64,000 nucleotides of DNA from Rhynchopus sp. YZ270_cl-10 (GCA_964035575.1 OZ037914.1:816176-880175); one strand, 5' to 3'. Positions 31,120 through 40,973 are shown, counted from the stretch's first letter. Translations and numbers: made by a program. The notes: a model not told the origin generated them from the sequence alone.

Positions 31120-32864
31120 ATGCTACATACTATATGGTGCGGTAGGGCAGCACGCACCGCACTTGGATCCCCTCTCCCCCTCTCCCCCCCTCATCCCACT
31201 ACTTCTACTTCACGCCGCCTGACATCTTCTTCCGCTACCTTCGCTTCGTCTCAATCACCACCCTCCTCTGAGTCTACGTCCTTTGTGGAGGCAGAGAAAC
31301 ACATGAAATGGGGATCCGACCTGGCAAAGGAGTGGGGGAAGAACCACGCCCAGAAGCATCCGTTGTATCAGAACCATGCGGCTCGGTATTGGGAGTTGTT
31401 CCCTCAGGCGAAGGATGGGTGGTATGTTCTGGACTTTGCAGGGGTTATTACTGATGTGGAGAAGTTTGCAAAGCTGAACGACATCTGCAGGGGGATAGAG
31501 GAAAAGCATAAGGTGAAGGTAGTGTTCATGTTGATGGGGGAGCTTGGCTCGCAGACCAGCCCGCATCTGGCACGAACTCTTGGTTCATATTGGACCAGAC
31601 TTCGCAAAGAGAGCGGTGAGGACCCTTATGAAAACTTTGTATTCGTCTTTGCATCTCGCAAGGATGGTACGTTGCATACCTATGTTGGGAAGGGGGTTCG
31701 TCTCATATTTAACCCTGTGTGGGTGCAGCTTGCATTTAACCGTATTTTTAAGGTGTATTTTAGAGGTCGTGAATGGGACCAAAAGATGTTAGAATATGCA
31801 GAGGCGTTTGATGCATCGCTGAAGGCGCGGCCGAAATGGGTGCAGCATTCTGGGAAGGTTGCGTGGCTGCCGTTGGCGTTGGATTATTGGTGGGCGATAG
31901 TGCCGTCTGTGGTGTTGTTGGTGTTGTTCTTGCTTGATTACCGTGAGTTTTATCACTATTGGGATGAACGGTACTGCACGAAATGCCAGGTGTTCATGCA
32001 AGGATACGACGACCCAAAGTTGTTAAGGGAAAAGTGTTCCCTAGGGCAGCGCAAGGAGATGGATCTGGACTGCGTGAAGTACGCGTTGTGGAAGTGTCCG
32101 ACAGAGGACTGCGACACCTCCTTCGTTGAGACGGTCAAGTGGAACTCCCTTCGCCTTGAGTGTCTGATCTGCCAAAAGTGCCACTTCAAATGCTCCAAAG
32201 GTGAGCGCGTAGTAGCGAACATCCCCGACGCCGACAACTTTGGAGAAGCACTCAACGTCAGAACCTGCAAGTTCTGCGGCTTCCAGGAGGCGTGGAGCAG
32301 TGTAATGCGGGCCGCTTCAGGGTCAGGGTATGTTTTCCCCTTAGCCCTGAGCTCAAGGTTTTATCAAAAAAAGATGTAAAATTTTCCAAAAACAAAAAAC
32401 AAAAAACAACAACAAACAGGCAAGGAGACCACGACCGTCCGTTGGCAGGGGACTACGGATCGAAAGCGTGGGTAACGTTCACCCAGTCGGGGCTGGGTCG
32501 TACTATTCTAGGCAATGCAGGGGCTGCTGAAAGGATGCTGCGGAGGGTATGTGCACTGTGTCTTTCAGGGTGGGCGAAGCAGGCTCCTTGCCATTCCCTT
32601 TCTCTCTGTAACTCATCAGAGTGTAATAAAAAACCTTTTTCGAAAAATCCCATACAAACCCTTCTTTGAAAAACAAACAAAAGCAAACATGTTACAAAGC
32701 AAAAAAAACAAGAGCACAAAGCAAACATAACAAAAACTTCATAAAAACCCATTCAAAAACCCCTTCTTTGAAAACAGGACGGAGCAGGCGAAGCATCTGA
32801 CAAAGAAACCTCCTATCCAGCCCGCTTCTACCTACCCTTCTTCAGAGTTGTGGAGACGCGGTAG
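31120..32864 (+). CDS. TPM-domain membrane protein with C-terminal zinc ribbons
   Basis: Exons are 31120-32327, 32420-32546 and 32778-32864, giving 473 residues. The N-terminal 50 residues are rich in Ser, Thr and Arg with one early acidic-free stretch (MLHTIWCGRAARTALG), compatible with a mitochondrial presequence. A TPM domain follows (about 90-235): WYVLDFAGVITDVEKF, then VKVVFMLMGELG, NFVFVFASRKDGTLHTYVG and a KVYFRGREWDQ helix. One membrane span lies at about 255-277 (AIVPSVVLLVLFLL). After it come cysteine pairs CTKC, CPTEDC, CLICQKCHFKC and CKFCG, forming zinc-ribbon-like modules. TPM proteins include the chloroplast TLP18.3 acid phosphatase and bacterial membrane proteins. The fusion to zinc ribbons is unusual. 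Enzyme activity is unproven. Confidence 0.75.
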
Positions 32865-33203
32865 GTGGGAGAACGAAGTCCGTGGGGAGGAGGAGGGGAA
32901 ATCGATTTTTGTCGATACCAAAATGCAGATTCGTAAACTAAAAAAAGGGGCTCAAAAATGAACAAAAAAAATCGAGAGTTTTTTCGAAAAAAGACTGGGA
33001 ATTAAATACCCCCCCCCAAAAGAATTATGCAATACCGTGATTACAAATGGTTATTGGTCATATTTTTTTTATGGCCCCAAAAAAATATCACCCCTCCCAC
33101 CTCTCCATTTTTTACCACCCTTCCATTCTTTCCTCAAAAAAATACAAATTGGTAGCATAAAAAACACCGCTTTTTAACAGTCAACACCCACACACACAAA
33201 AAA
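32865..33203. other. Spacer, nothing recognised
   Basis: G/A-rich just after the stop codon, then A- and T-runs. TTTTTAACAG at 33180 lies 23 nt before the next ATG. No repeat family or gene recognised. Confidence 0.6.
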
Positions 33204-34067
33204 ATGGCCTCACAAGGCGCTCAACGAGGCTCCGCCAAGGCTGGCGCCAGGTTTTCCAGTTCTGAGCAGGGTGGAGATTTTCCAATTCTATGTGAGACAT
33301 GCTTGGGTCCGAATCAGTTTTTACGTATGATTAAATGCCCTTATGATAAGGAATGCCATGCGTGTGAAAGACCGTCGACTATCTTTCGGTGGAAGCCTGG
33401 TGGCGATAGCAGGTACAAGACAACGGTTGTGTGTCAAACCTGCGCGAAGATGAAGAACTGCTGTCAATGCTGTATCTACGATCTCGAATACGGAGTGCCG
33501 GTTGCCGTGCGCGACCATTACGCAAAGGGAGACGAGCTGACCATGCACAAAAGCGAGGTCCAGAGGGAGTTTTTTGCGCAGCAGAATGAGGTGGCGCTGG
33601 CAAATGGTACCCTAACAGCGCATCAGTCGGGCGCCTCCCGGCAGGCAGTTGTCCCGGAACTGCAAAGATTGGCACGGAAGCGGCCAAACTACGAAAGAAA
33701 CCGCGCCCAGATCTGCAGTTTCTTCGTAAAAGGTGAGTGCCGCAGAGGCAAGGAGTGCCCCTACCGCCACGAGAAGCCGCGTGAAGGAGAGCTCACGAAC
33801 CAGCGTATTAAGGACCGCTACTTCGGGGTGAACGACCCTGTTGCCAACAAGATGTTGCGTCTGGAGCGCCAGCGTGAGGAGGCCAAGGACAACAGACTCA
33901 AGCTCCTGCAGCAGTACGGTGACGACGATGACGACGACGAGTTTGACCCCTCCACCGTCGCACCTCCCGCAGCACCGCAAGCACCCACCGCAGGGCCAGA
34001 AGGGTCGCTCTCAATACCAGCGTATCCCTCGACGGTATGTCATTTTTTCTTTTTGCTATTTGGTTAG
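33204..34067 (+). CDS. RBM22: RBM22/Ecm2(Slt11)-like spliceosomal zinc-finger protein; no RRM seen
   Basis: Starts in AAAAAAATGGCC. Residues about 28-110 give the torus/zinc-ribbon part (ILCETCLGPNQFLRM, KECHACERPSTIFRW, VVCQTCAKMKNCCQCC, DLEYGVPVAVRD). Residues about 170-200 give a CCCH finger of spacing C-x7-C-x5-C-x3-H (ICSFFVKGECRRGKECPYRH), then the linker NQRIKDRYFGVNDPVANKML. These match RBM22, which binds U6 snRNA and pre-mRNA in the activated spliceosome. Human RBM22 continues into an RRM. Here the open frame ends in an Asp- and Pro-rich tail and reaches a stop inside a B repeat. GTATGT at 34035 may be a splice donor, so the true C-terminus may lie in an exon I could not find before 35218. 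Confidence 0.88.
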   Translation: MASQGAQRGSAKAGARFSSSEQGGDFPILCETCLGPNQFLRMIKCPYDKECHACERPSTIFRWKPGGDSRYKTTVVCQTCAKMKNCCQCCIYDLEYGVPVAVRDHYAKGDELTMHKSEVQREFFAQQNEVALANGTLTAHQSGASRQAVVPELQRLARKRPNYERNRAQICSFFVKGECRRGKECPYRHEKPREGELTNQRIKDRYFGVNDPVANKMLRLERQREEAKDNRLKLLQQYGDDDDDDEFDPSTVAPPAAPQAPTAGPEGSLSIPAYPSTVCHFFFLLFG

Positions 34068-34111
34068 GTGACTAAGCACGAGAGGCTTAGGGTCATTTTA
34101 TAAACTTTTCT
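34067..34111 (+). repeat. B-family hairpin element overlapping the RBM22-like stop codon
   Basis: GGTGACTAAGC-ACGAGAG-GCTTAGGGTCATT, then TTATAAACTTTTC. If the upstream GTATGT is a real donor, the element is intronic. Confidence 0.85.
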
Positions 34112-34133
34112 GGTGTGATCACCCAAACGGATT

Positions 34134-34245
34134 CTCCGTGGTTCCCCCGTGGTTCTCCCGAAGGTGCTCCGCAAATCTTAATATAGCCCGAAACAGTTCT
34201 CCGTGGTTCCCTCGTGGTTCTTCCGTGGATTGTCCGTGGGTTGTC
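34134..34245 (+). repeat. Short imperfect tandem repeats (TCCGTGGTTC units)
   Basis: Units of about 10-13 nt, such as CTCCGTGGTTCCC, CCCGTGGTTCTCC and TTCCGTGGATTG, recur six or more times with drift and a gap in the middle. Confidence 0.55.
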
Positions 34246-34710
34246 TGTACCCCCTGAATCACACCATTTTCTTTGTTTTTTTTTGGTCGAAATTTCCCGA
34301 TTTTATGAGGGTTTCGGTTGAGCGTATCTGCCACGCATGCGTCTGTCCTCTCACTTTCACATTTTTATTTTTTATTTTGAAATTCTGAACAACAAAAATA
34401 CCACAGGGCAAAAACTGGATGGGATAACTCTGCTACAGAACAAAGCGATATATGCCAAAGAAAAAAGGGGATTTCTGGGATCTGGGGGGAGAGGGGGAGA
34501 GGGGTGGGGCAGGATTTCGTTAGTTTCTTTTTTTTTTTCCTCCTCCCCACCTTGCATTTCACGAGACAGGTGCTCCATGCTTGTTTTGCAAAAAAAAGGC
34601 ACATCCCCACACACACTCCCTTCTATCTACACTCCCTTTCTCCCCTCCTCTTCCCTCCTCTTCAATACCTGAATCCCAGGAGGCGTTTTGCACCCCCCTC
34701 CTTTCACCTA

Positions 34711-34776
34711 GTGGTAGCTGTATTGTGTGTGATAATTGCCCATCATAATACGTAATACACATCACAATACAGCCAC
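34711..34776. mobile_element. Small MITE related to family E
   Basis: Arms GTGGTAGCTGTATTGTGTGT and ATCACAATACAGCCAC surround an AT-rich centre. The core GTATTGTGAT is shared with family E. It abuts the next element directly. Confidence 0.6.
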
Positions 34777-35093
34777 ACGACGCGGTCCAGAGGCACCTGA
34801 CAAGTGAAATCACTTGTCATAAAAATGACAAGTGAAATGACATGTAAATCACTTGTCATGACAAGTGAATCCTTAGGGTCCCTGTTAACCCTAGATTTTT
34901 TTTTAATTGTTTTTTTTGAGTTTATTTTGAGTGGGGAGTGGGTTGTGCAAGCAAAGTAAGGCAATGGGGTGGGGATTTCCCACCACCCACTCAAGTAAAT
35001 CACTTGTCATGACAAGTGACCACCTGTCATGAATTTCACTTGTCATTTCACTTGTCACAATGACAAGTGAAATTGGTCCTGGACCGTGTCGTG
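34776..35093. mobile_element. F-type inverted-repeat element with TGACAAGTGA arrays
   Basis: Terminal inverted repeats CACGACGCGGTCCAG (34776-34790) and CTGGACCGTGTCGTG (35079-35093). Just inside each end are clusters of the decamer TGACAAGTGA and its reverse TCACTTGTCA in alternating orientation, about ten copies. The middle is AT-rich with no coding sign. Confidence 0.85.
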
Positions 35094-35217
35094 CACCCCC
35101 TCATTTCACCCCCTCCCTCCCCCCGTCTATCTCTCCACCATCACAAACACAGAGCACAAAGCATTTTCAAAACTAAAGCACTTTCAATCACCCCTCCTTT
35201 CACCCCTTCTTAACAAA

Positions 35218-36207
35218 ATGGAAAGCGTCTGGAGTGCTTTATCCTCTCCTTCGCCTTATTCCCCTTCAACAGGGGATAAGAGGAGAAGACCACGTCCTCG
35301 CTCTAAAGCACGCAAAAGGAAGAAACTGCCGAACATCTTTGCGCTAACTGCAGGGTCTAATTCAAACAATAAGAAGGCTGCAGGCACTATGTACCAAACT
35401 CTTCATAATATCAAACGGAATACGAGGCATGAATACGAAGCTACCGACTCAATGTTAAACGCAACACCCGCCTCGTGTTCTGTTCCGCAAGAGTCAGATG
35501 ACTTTCGCCAATCTGTGCAAAGCTACATCACAAAACTCTACTGCGAAGTGCAGAGAGGTGGGAACACCAACACCTCCCTACCCTGTAGTGATAATGACAC
35601 CATTTCTTCGGTTCCTTCACCGAAAAAACGGAGGCGACAGAAGATTTTTTCGATGAAAACTGCGAATCGGGTTGTCGACGTACGGCGTGCTCTTGCAGAA
35701 GGAGGAAACGGAGGAGGAGGAGGAGGAGGAGGAGGGAGCTGTGGCAACACTACACCAACCTACACATCAGTCTGCCACCGTGTCTGCGGTGTGTCGAAGG
35801 CTTCCGACAGCAAGGTAGGAAATAATGTACAAGGTAAACCGAAAGAAAGCAATGGGCCAACCTCACCGTATTCCCTCCCAAGCGCGCACACCGTGCCCGT
35901 GGAGGATAAGGGCGAGGAAGTGGCGGAGGCAGTGCAGGAGATCAAGGGGAGTGTGAAGAAGAGGGGCGGAGGGGGAGGTGGGGGTGGTGGTGGTGGTGTG
36001 GTGCTGCCAGGGATGGGTATGGGTGGTGTGGGTGCGTTGGGGGTAGGGGAGGCGGCCTTCTCTGCCTTCATCGGGAGCCACGCAGCACGCCCGTCGCATG
36101 TCCAAAGTGAAGCGAACTTCTACTCCTGCCACGTAACGCACACCCTCAAAAACAGAGAGACCACCCTCCTGAAGACTCGGGTCGCAAAATTTGTGCAAAA
36201 TTCGTAG
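35218..36207 (+). CDS. Unrecognised basic, Gly-rich protein
   Basis: Open frame of 329 residues starting at the ATG after TTAACAAA; the upstream in-frame ATG at 35086 lies in repeat DNA. Near the N-terminus are basic clusters (KRRRPRPRSKARKRKK, later KKRRRQK) that look like nuclear localisation signals. Two glycine runs follow (about residues 163-172 and 257-268), encoded by GGA/GGT/GGG repeats. No known domain was found. GTAGG at about 35815 could be a splice donor, so the model may be incomplete. Composition suggests a disordered nuclear or RNA-associated protein; function unknown. Confidence 0.5.
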   Translation: MESVWSALSSPSPYSPSTGDKRRRPRPRSKARKRKKLPNIFALTAGSNSNNKKAAGTMYQTLHNIKRNTRHEYEATDSMLNATPASCSVPQESDDFRQSVQSYITKLYCEVQRGGNTNTSLPCSDNDTISSVPSPKKRRRQKIFSMKTANRVVDVRRALAEGGNGGGGGGGGGSCGNTTPTYTSVCHRVCGVSKASDSKVGNNVQGKPKESNGPTSPYSLPSAHTVPVEDKGEEVAEAVQEIKGSVKKRGGGGGGGGGGGVVLPGMGMGGVGALGVGEAAFSAFIGSHAARPSHVQSEANFYSCHVTHTLKNRETTLLKTRVAKFVQNS

Positions 36208-36762
36208 AGGTGGAGACACGGTACGAAGTGGTGTATTCAAAGATTGTTTTTAGTAGTTGTTGTGAGAGGGCGTGGTTCATCTTTTCTATTAGTTTGCGTT
36301 TGACCAACTTCACTTTTGGTCAAAAATCTCATTTATTTTTACCCCCCGGTCCGACATTTTCCAAAGGATTTCCATCCCAAACGAAACAATCAGACCCAAG
36401 GTTTTCATTTGTGCAGCACCCCGGGAGGGGGTTCGATAACCCCGCGGAGTGTCAGGTGTCTGCGTCCCGGAGAGGCGTTTATTGCACTATCAACAATTCA
36501 CTTTGTCTTCTGCGTTGTCTCTATTCTTGGGAACGATGTGGTGCCGTATCAGTTGATACACACACCTTTTTCTAAGAACGTTCCATTTTTTTCTCTTTCC
36601 CCCCGCTCTTTCCCCACAGTCTTTCGGGCCATTTCTGTAACCTCCCCCTAACCACCCCCTTTTAGGAAGAATTGACTTCTGCACCAAACACAACCTACCA
36701 CCAAACCTCATCGCTACCTTCCACTAAGGGAAACCCCCAAACACACGCAGCGTGCCCACACA
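36208..36762. other. Spacer with a G-family element
   Basis: Holds GGGGG-TTCGATAA-CCCC and the G element (36421-36505). A T/C-rich tract precedes the next ATG. The TTCGATAACCCC hairpin resembles a tRNA T-arm, but no tRNA surrounds it. Confidence 0.6.
36421..36505 (+). repeat. G-family T-tailed element with a TTCGATAACCCC hairpin
   Basis: GGGGGTTCGATAACCCCGCG, then TGTCTGCGTCCCGGAGAGGC, GTTTATTGCAC and TATCAAC. It has the same order as 16375-16462. Confidence 0.65.
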
Positions 36763-37935
36763 ATGCACCACAACCCTTGCAGTACGGAGTTTTTTGATCC
36801 GCAGCCGTCTCCTTCTCCTTCACCTTCACCTTCTCCTGAAATCGAATCGTCACTATACTGGGAGTACGAAGACGAGGCACGCAGAACACTGCTGATATAC
36901 GCTGGGCACGATGCGCACGACGCAGCATATTGTTGGGAGCGGCGGAGGGCGAAGCCGCCCCACCCCTCCTCCTCCTCTTCTCGACCCAAAAAACAACACC
37001 GCGAGCACTTTTTCCAGAATGTATTGTCCGGGGAAAAACGGTGGCAGCTTCCACGAAATGGGGTTGGAAAAGGAAAGCGCGTCGTAGCCTCCCATCTCCT
37101 GGAGAGCAAGCCAGACGCAGACGATTTGCTGTCATATATAGGTGGGGTGTCGCCACAGCAGATGGCTGCGACGGAGAGAATGCACAGACGAGAACGGAAG
37201 GCAGAGCGACAGAAGGACCGGGTCAAACTAGCGTCACTTCTTGACAGTTCCACAGAGCGGTCTCAAAGGCACACTGATGAATGCGAGGCAGCACTACGTG
37301 ACCAGCAACGCACTACACATGCATTCCAACGCGCTACCACTCATGCTGCCGTCACCGCGCACATCAACGAACAACAACAATTCGAATCTGTTCTGCCACC
37401 CCCTTCTCCTTCCCCATCCCCTTCTCCCTCCCCTTCCCCTTCCCCACGACGCAGCAGCCTCGCATCACCACAACAGAACACCGACCTCAAAGTCTCCTTC
37501 GGTCGGGTAGACGAAACGGCGCTCTTTGTGTCGCTCCTGGAAGAGGAGGTGTTGGGGGATGTGGAGAGTGTGGAGGGATGTGGTGGTGGAGGTGGAGGTA
37601 GTGTCAACCTGGTGCTGCCCGATGACGTGCTGTACGCGACAGATGAGGAGGAGGCGGCGTTTCTCGAGATGCTGAGTAATAGTATAAGCGCGTCCTCGCT
37701 TGCGCGTAGTATTAGTCACTCCCCAGACGGCTCGCCATGCCAGAACTATGGGGGGGTCGTGGAGGAGGGGTTCGGTGGTGGAGTGGGTGGTGGTAGTGTC
37801 GGTGTCTGTACGACGCTCCCGCCCACAGCTGCGGTTGCCCGCAGCTCCCCTCGTGCGATGATCAGCCGTTCGCCGCATCTCCCAGTCAGAGAGACCATCC
37901 GTATATTTGAGGTAGATCTTGTAGGTGTTTCATAA
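36763..37935 (+). CDS. Unrecognised low-complexity protein
   Basis: Open frame of 390 residues starting in CACACAATGC. It has two Ser-Pro dipeptide runs (near residues 15-26 and 208-228), a basic charged middle (RRERKAERQKDRVKL) and Gly-rich stretches. A few ordered patches are possible (ESSLYWEYEDEARRTLLIY; ETALFVSLLEEEV; EEAAFLEMLSNSI). The SP runs could be kinase sites. No family recognised. The C-terminus (IRIFEVDLVGVS) contains GTAGATC and may hide a splice donor, so the end is uncertain. Coding status rests on length, composition and a good leader. Confidence 0.5.
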   Translation: MHHNPCSTEFFDPQPSPSPSPSPSPEIESSLYWEYEDEARRTLLIYAGHDAHDAAYCWERRRAKPPHPSSSSSRPKKQHREHFFQNVLSGEKRWQLPRNGVGKGKRVVASHLLESKPDADDLLSYIGGVSPQQMAATERMHRRERKAERQKDRVKLASLLDSSTERSQRHTDECEAALRDQQRTTHAFQRATTHAAVTAHINEQQQFESVLPPPSPSPSPSPSPSPSPRRSSLASPQQNTDLKVSFGRVDETALFVSLLEEEVLGDVESVEGCGGGGGGSVNLVLPDDVLYATDEEEAAFLEMLSNSISASSLARSISHSPDGSPCQNYGGVVEEGFGGGVGGGSVGVCTTLPPTAAVARSSPRAMISRSPHLPVRETIRIFEVDLVGVS

Positions 37936-38329
37936 AAGGGGGGTATAGGGGGGGAATTTTTTTTCTAAATTTAGGATAAAAAAGTGTCAGCTTTCCTGTT
38001 TTTTTTTTTCTTCTAATTTATAGCGCATCAGGGAAATAGCTTGGAGGGGGTTTTTTTTTCCTTCAGCAGTTTTCAGCGGTTCTTTCATTTTTCTCTGTTC
38101 AGTTAAACAGTGTGAATTGTGTTCCCTGGTGGATCAACTCCTCTCCCTGTTCTGGTGATTGCATTTACAGTATTGTGCATTGTGCCGACTCTGTTACTGT
38201 AATAGGGAGGTTGATTGGACTTTTCTAGTTTTTCTGGCTTTGTGTTCAAGTGAATTGTGTACAATAAAAAAAATGAGATTGAGGTTCTCAAAAGCTTCTC
38301 TCATGAAGAGCGAAACAACACCTTTCAAA

Positions 38330-38421
38330 TGTTCTGTTCACTATCAAAAAGTAGCAAAAAAGTTTGGGGGTGCATTTAGTGCACCCTATTATACCTTCTA
38401 TTCAGTAGAATAGTTAGTATA
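38330..38421 (+). repeat. Repeat with CTATTC/GAATAG palindrome
   Basis: GGGGTGCATTTAGTGCACCC hairpin followed by TACCTTCTATTC-AGTA-GAATAG and AGTATAT, as in the RME-8 intron at 2681. Confidence 0.6.
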
Positions 38422-38624
38422 TGAAACAAAAATGTTCTGTTCAAAACAAACTCACTGTCTAGAGTCTAGAAATGGTGCCGTATCGCAATTAGGGGGGGAA
38501 GGGGGGAGGAGTGTTTTCTTTTAGTTTCGGTTCTGACGCAGTATATCATTGCATATGTCTCTCGCGAGTAAACAAAGAATTCCCCGGGGTCCGTTTCCCT
38601 TTTATCTTTTAGTGCCTTTTTTTG

Positions 38625-38682
38625 TGTCCACCGATGTACGGTGAGGTGTTTGCACCATCAATGTTACCTTTTTTTTTTCTTC
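38625..38682 (+). repeat. G-family T-tailed element
   Basis: GTGTCCACCGATGTACGGTG, then AGGTGTTTGCACC, ATCAATGTTACC and a T-run. Confidence 0.7.
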
Positions 38683-38753
38683 GAACTCCAAAAAAAAAAA
38701 TCTTAGTTACTGCCTTGTGGCAGTCTGTAGAATCAAAATAATAAAGTGTTTTG

Positions 38754-38812
38754 TATAGTGGAGTTCATCCTCGGGTATCCTCGGGTGTACACTAATACAA
38801 CCAAGTTTTCCA
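38754..38812 (+). repeat. A-family micro-repeat with internal duplication
   Basis: TAGTGGAGTTCATCCTCGGG, then a second TATCCTCGGG, TGTACACTAATACAACC and AAGTTTTC. The CCTCGGGT block is doubled. Confidence 0.75.
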
Positions 38813-39148
38813 AAAAATAAATCACAAATCCCCCAAACCCACCTTTACCTCCGGGTTTGCAACGTAACATTTCCATGCGACAACTTTCTCAATCCCAGCA
38901 TCTCAATCGAGAAGGGGATGGTGTGTGTGGGGGTGGGGGGGTGGGGGACACAGATCAACTGTGGATAGCTAAAGTCTACAGCGTGTAATCAAATTAGACA
39001 AAAGGGGGGAAAAGGGGGGGAGGGGATGCGCAGGTATCGTCATGGCTGCAACGTAGCGAAAACCTCAAGGGTACTATCTTCGAGACTTTGCAATTTCAAA
39101 AAATTCAAAAAAAGGGACGACCTCCATCTATATCTTTTAAGTACAATA

Positions 39149-39265
39149 GCCTTCGGGCGACATTGAGTACAGATCCTGCACTAGCAGGTGATTGTCGACA
39201 CAACAAAAAAATCTCCCTATTAGCCCTAAGTGGGTTCTTAGGCGATTGTCGACATAAAAAAAAGT
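39149..39265 (+). repeat. H-family element
   Basis: GCCTTCGGGCGACATTGAGT with ACAGATC, then GGTGATTGTCGACACAAC and A-run; a second right half GGCGATTGTCGACAT with A-run follows at 39240. TGTCGA/TCGACA parts allow pairing between ends. Confidence 0.65.
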
Positions 39266-39289
39266 TAGAAAAACATTGTCAATAATTGG

Positions 39290-39358
39290 TGTGGCTGAAT
39301 GAGGAGGGGTGCACAAAGTGCGCAAGAAATGCGAATCACCCTCCCCTTCAGCCACCCC
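39290..39358 (+). repeat. I-family inverted-repeat element
   Basis: GTGGCTGAATGAGGAGGGGT at the left and ACCCTCCCCTTCAGCCACCC at the right form inverted ends around AAGTGCGCAAGAAATGCG. It directly follows the H element, as at 51169. Confidence 0.7.
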
Positions 39359-39424
39359 ACAATTGTCTTTTTTCATTTGGTTTCCTTTTTACATCTTCTG
39401 TTGTAGGCCGCAGGGTACTTTGTG

Positions 39425-39485
39425 CTTTCATCCGGATGGCTGGCATCGTACAGTGGGTCAGTCGGAGGTGTGTTTGCATCAATAA
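39425..39485 (+). repeat. J-family repeat
   Basis: ATCCGGATGGCTGGCATCGT then GTGGGTCAGTCGGAGGTG. A close copy is at 49785-49848. Confidence 0.7.
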
Positions 39486-39695
39486 CTACAGTTTTTCGTG
39501 CCTGACCTAACACTATCGATTTCTCATCTTTTTTTCTTCTTTTCGCCACACCTATAGGATGAGGTGTGTACAGTCAGTGCTGTCGTGCCTGATCAGGCTG
39601 GTATGGCATTCGCCATACCTATTAAATTTGGTTTTTTTTCCTGGTAGGGCAAGGTCCGCCCTCCTGCCCTACCAGGATTATTTTATTTTATTTTT

Positions 39696-40657
39696 GGGAA
39701 AACCTTTATTCGGCTCACAAAAAGTAATTTTTCCATCATTCGGCTCACAAAATAAAATTTTTACATCATTCTATCAAAGTTACTATAATTTTTCCTTCAT
39801 TCGGCTCACAAAAGTTAATTTTTCCACCATTCTATCAATATTTTGCCAATTTTTCCATCATTCTATCAAAGTTTTTCTTTCACTTTTTCGAAGAAATTTT
39901 TACCGCTGGAAAAATAAAATTGGGTGGTATTTTTTGAGGAAAAACGGGGTCATTTTTTTGCATTTTTCGAAAAATTTATATTTCTAGGGTCACAAATTAC
40001 ACACTGTTTGCTAAACATGCAAAGACAAGTGGTCACTGGTGCCGAGTTTAACAGCTTGGATGACCTAAAGGAGACGGTAACGTGGCAGTCCTTCATCCTC
40101 CACATTTTTCCTTCCGCGTCTCGAACCGCACAGGCACCCGAATGACCCTTGTGTGCCGGTTCCTTATGTGTGCATGGAGGGTGTGTGCGGTGCAAGACGG
40201 TGATGGTTGTCGCATCACCCAGCACGAGCGCACCTGCACCTCTGACGATCACCCTGTTGCCAACACAGGAATCGTCGGCGCCGTCGCCTCCCAGACCTGC
40301 GATAACGTGAGAAGTGTATCAAACTATGGTGCACATAGTGTGATTGCTGACATGCGTGACCTTCGCCGCAACAAGTCACCTACGAATTTTCCCTCCCACA
40401 ACCTATAAAAATGGGCAAAAAATCCCACCCAAAATTTTTTTCCAGCGGAAATATTTCCTCGAAAAAGTGAAAAAAAAAAACTTTGATAGAATGATGGAAA
40501 AATTGGCAAAATATTGATAGAATGGTGGAAAAATTAACTTTTGTGAGCCGAATGAAGGAAAAATTATAGTGACTTTGATAGAATGATGTAAAAATTTTAT
40601 TTTGTGAGCCGAATGATGGAAAAATTACTTTTTGTGAGCCGAATAAAGGTTTTCCCT
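39696..40657. mobile_element. Mutator-like DNA transposon (MULE), non-autonomous, with long inverted repeats
   Basis: Inverted repeats of about 240 nt start GGGAAAACCTTTATTCGGCT on the left and end in the reverse complement at 40657. Both contain repeated TTCGGCTCACAAAA and CATTCTATCAA blocks. The element is framed by the 9-bp direct repeat TTTATTTTT (39687-39695 and 40658-40666), the size expected for Mutator. The centre (about 39990-40400) encodes a fragment resembling the MuDR N-terminal DNA-binding module: GAEFNSLDDLKETVTWQSF, then FRVSNRTGTRMTLVC, CAWRVCAV and HERTC. These lie in two frames, so a one-base shift or a very small intron separates them. No transposase catalytic core is present. 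Confidence 0.85.
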
Positions 40658-40973
40658 TTATTTTTTTGAGGAGGGGTTCGGCAGGCATTTTGCTAACCAT
40701 CGTTACGAGTTTTTGGCGTTTTTTTTTCTCATCGTTTCATCGACCGTGGGAGACCAGAACGCGACTCAATTGGTCAAACGCCGAAGGAAAAGGAAGCATG
40801 CAGCATGGCGGAAGAAAAAAAAGTAGCGTACCGTGCGCCTGCGGCGCAAGATTGCAATGCACCCTTCCCATGACATAGTTTGGCTGTAAAAATGGTCAAT
40901 TTTAAGCGCATTTTTTTTTGAAATGTTGCGTACCGTGGCTTCGCCAGAAACTTTCGTTTTTTAGAAAAATACG

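Larger units (their letters stand above)
34068..35217. other. Repeat-rich spacer
   Basis: After the B element there is a CCGTGGTTC-rich stretch (34134-34245, several imperfect copies), G-rich sequence (34480-34510), an E-like MITE (34711-34776) and an F element (34776-35093). The leader before 35218 is C/T-rich. No RRM exon was found here. Confidence 0.65.

Noticed and set aside
34776-35093. CRISPR-like array of TGACAAGTGA
   Set aside because: Copies alternate in orientation, spacing is irregular, and the block is bounded by terminal inverted repeats, so it is an inverted-repeat element.
36425-36450. Possible tRNA T-arm (GGGGGTTCGATAACCCC)
   Set aside because: No acceptor, D-arm or anticodon arm can be placed around it, and the same hairpin recurs with the G element at 16375.
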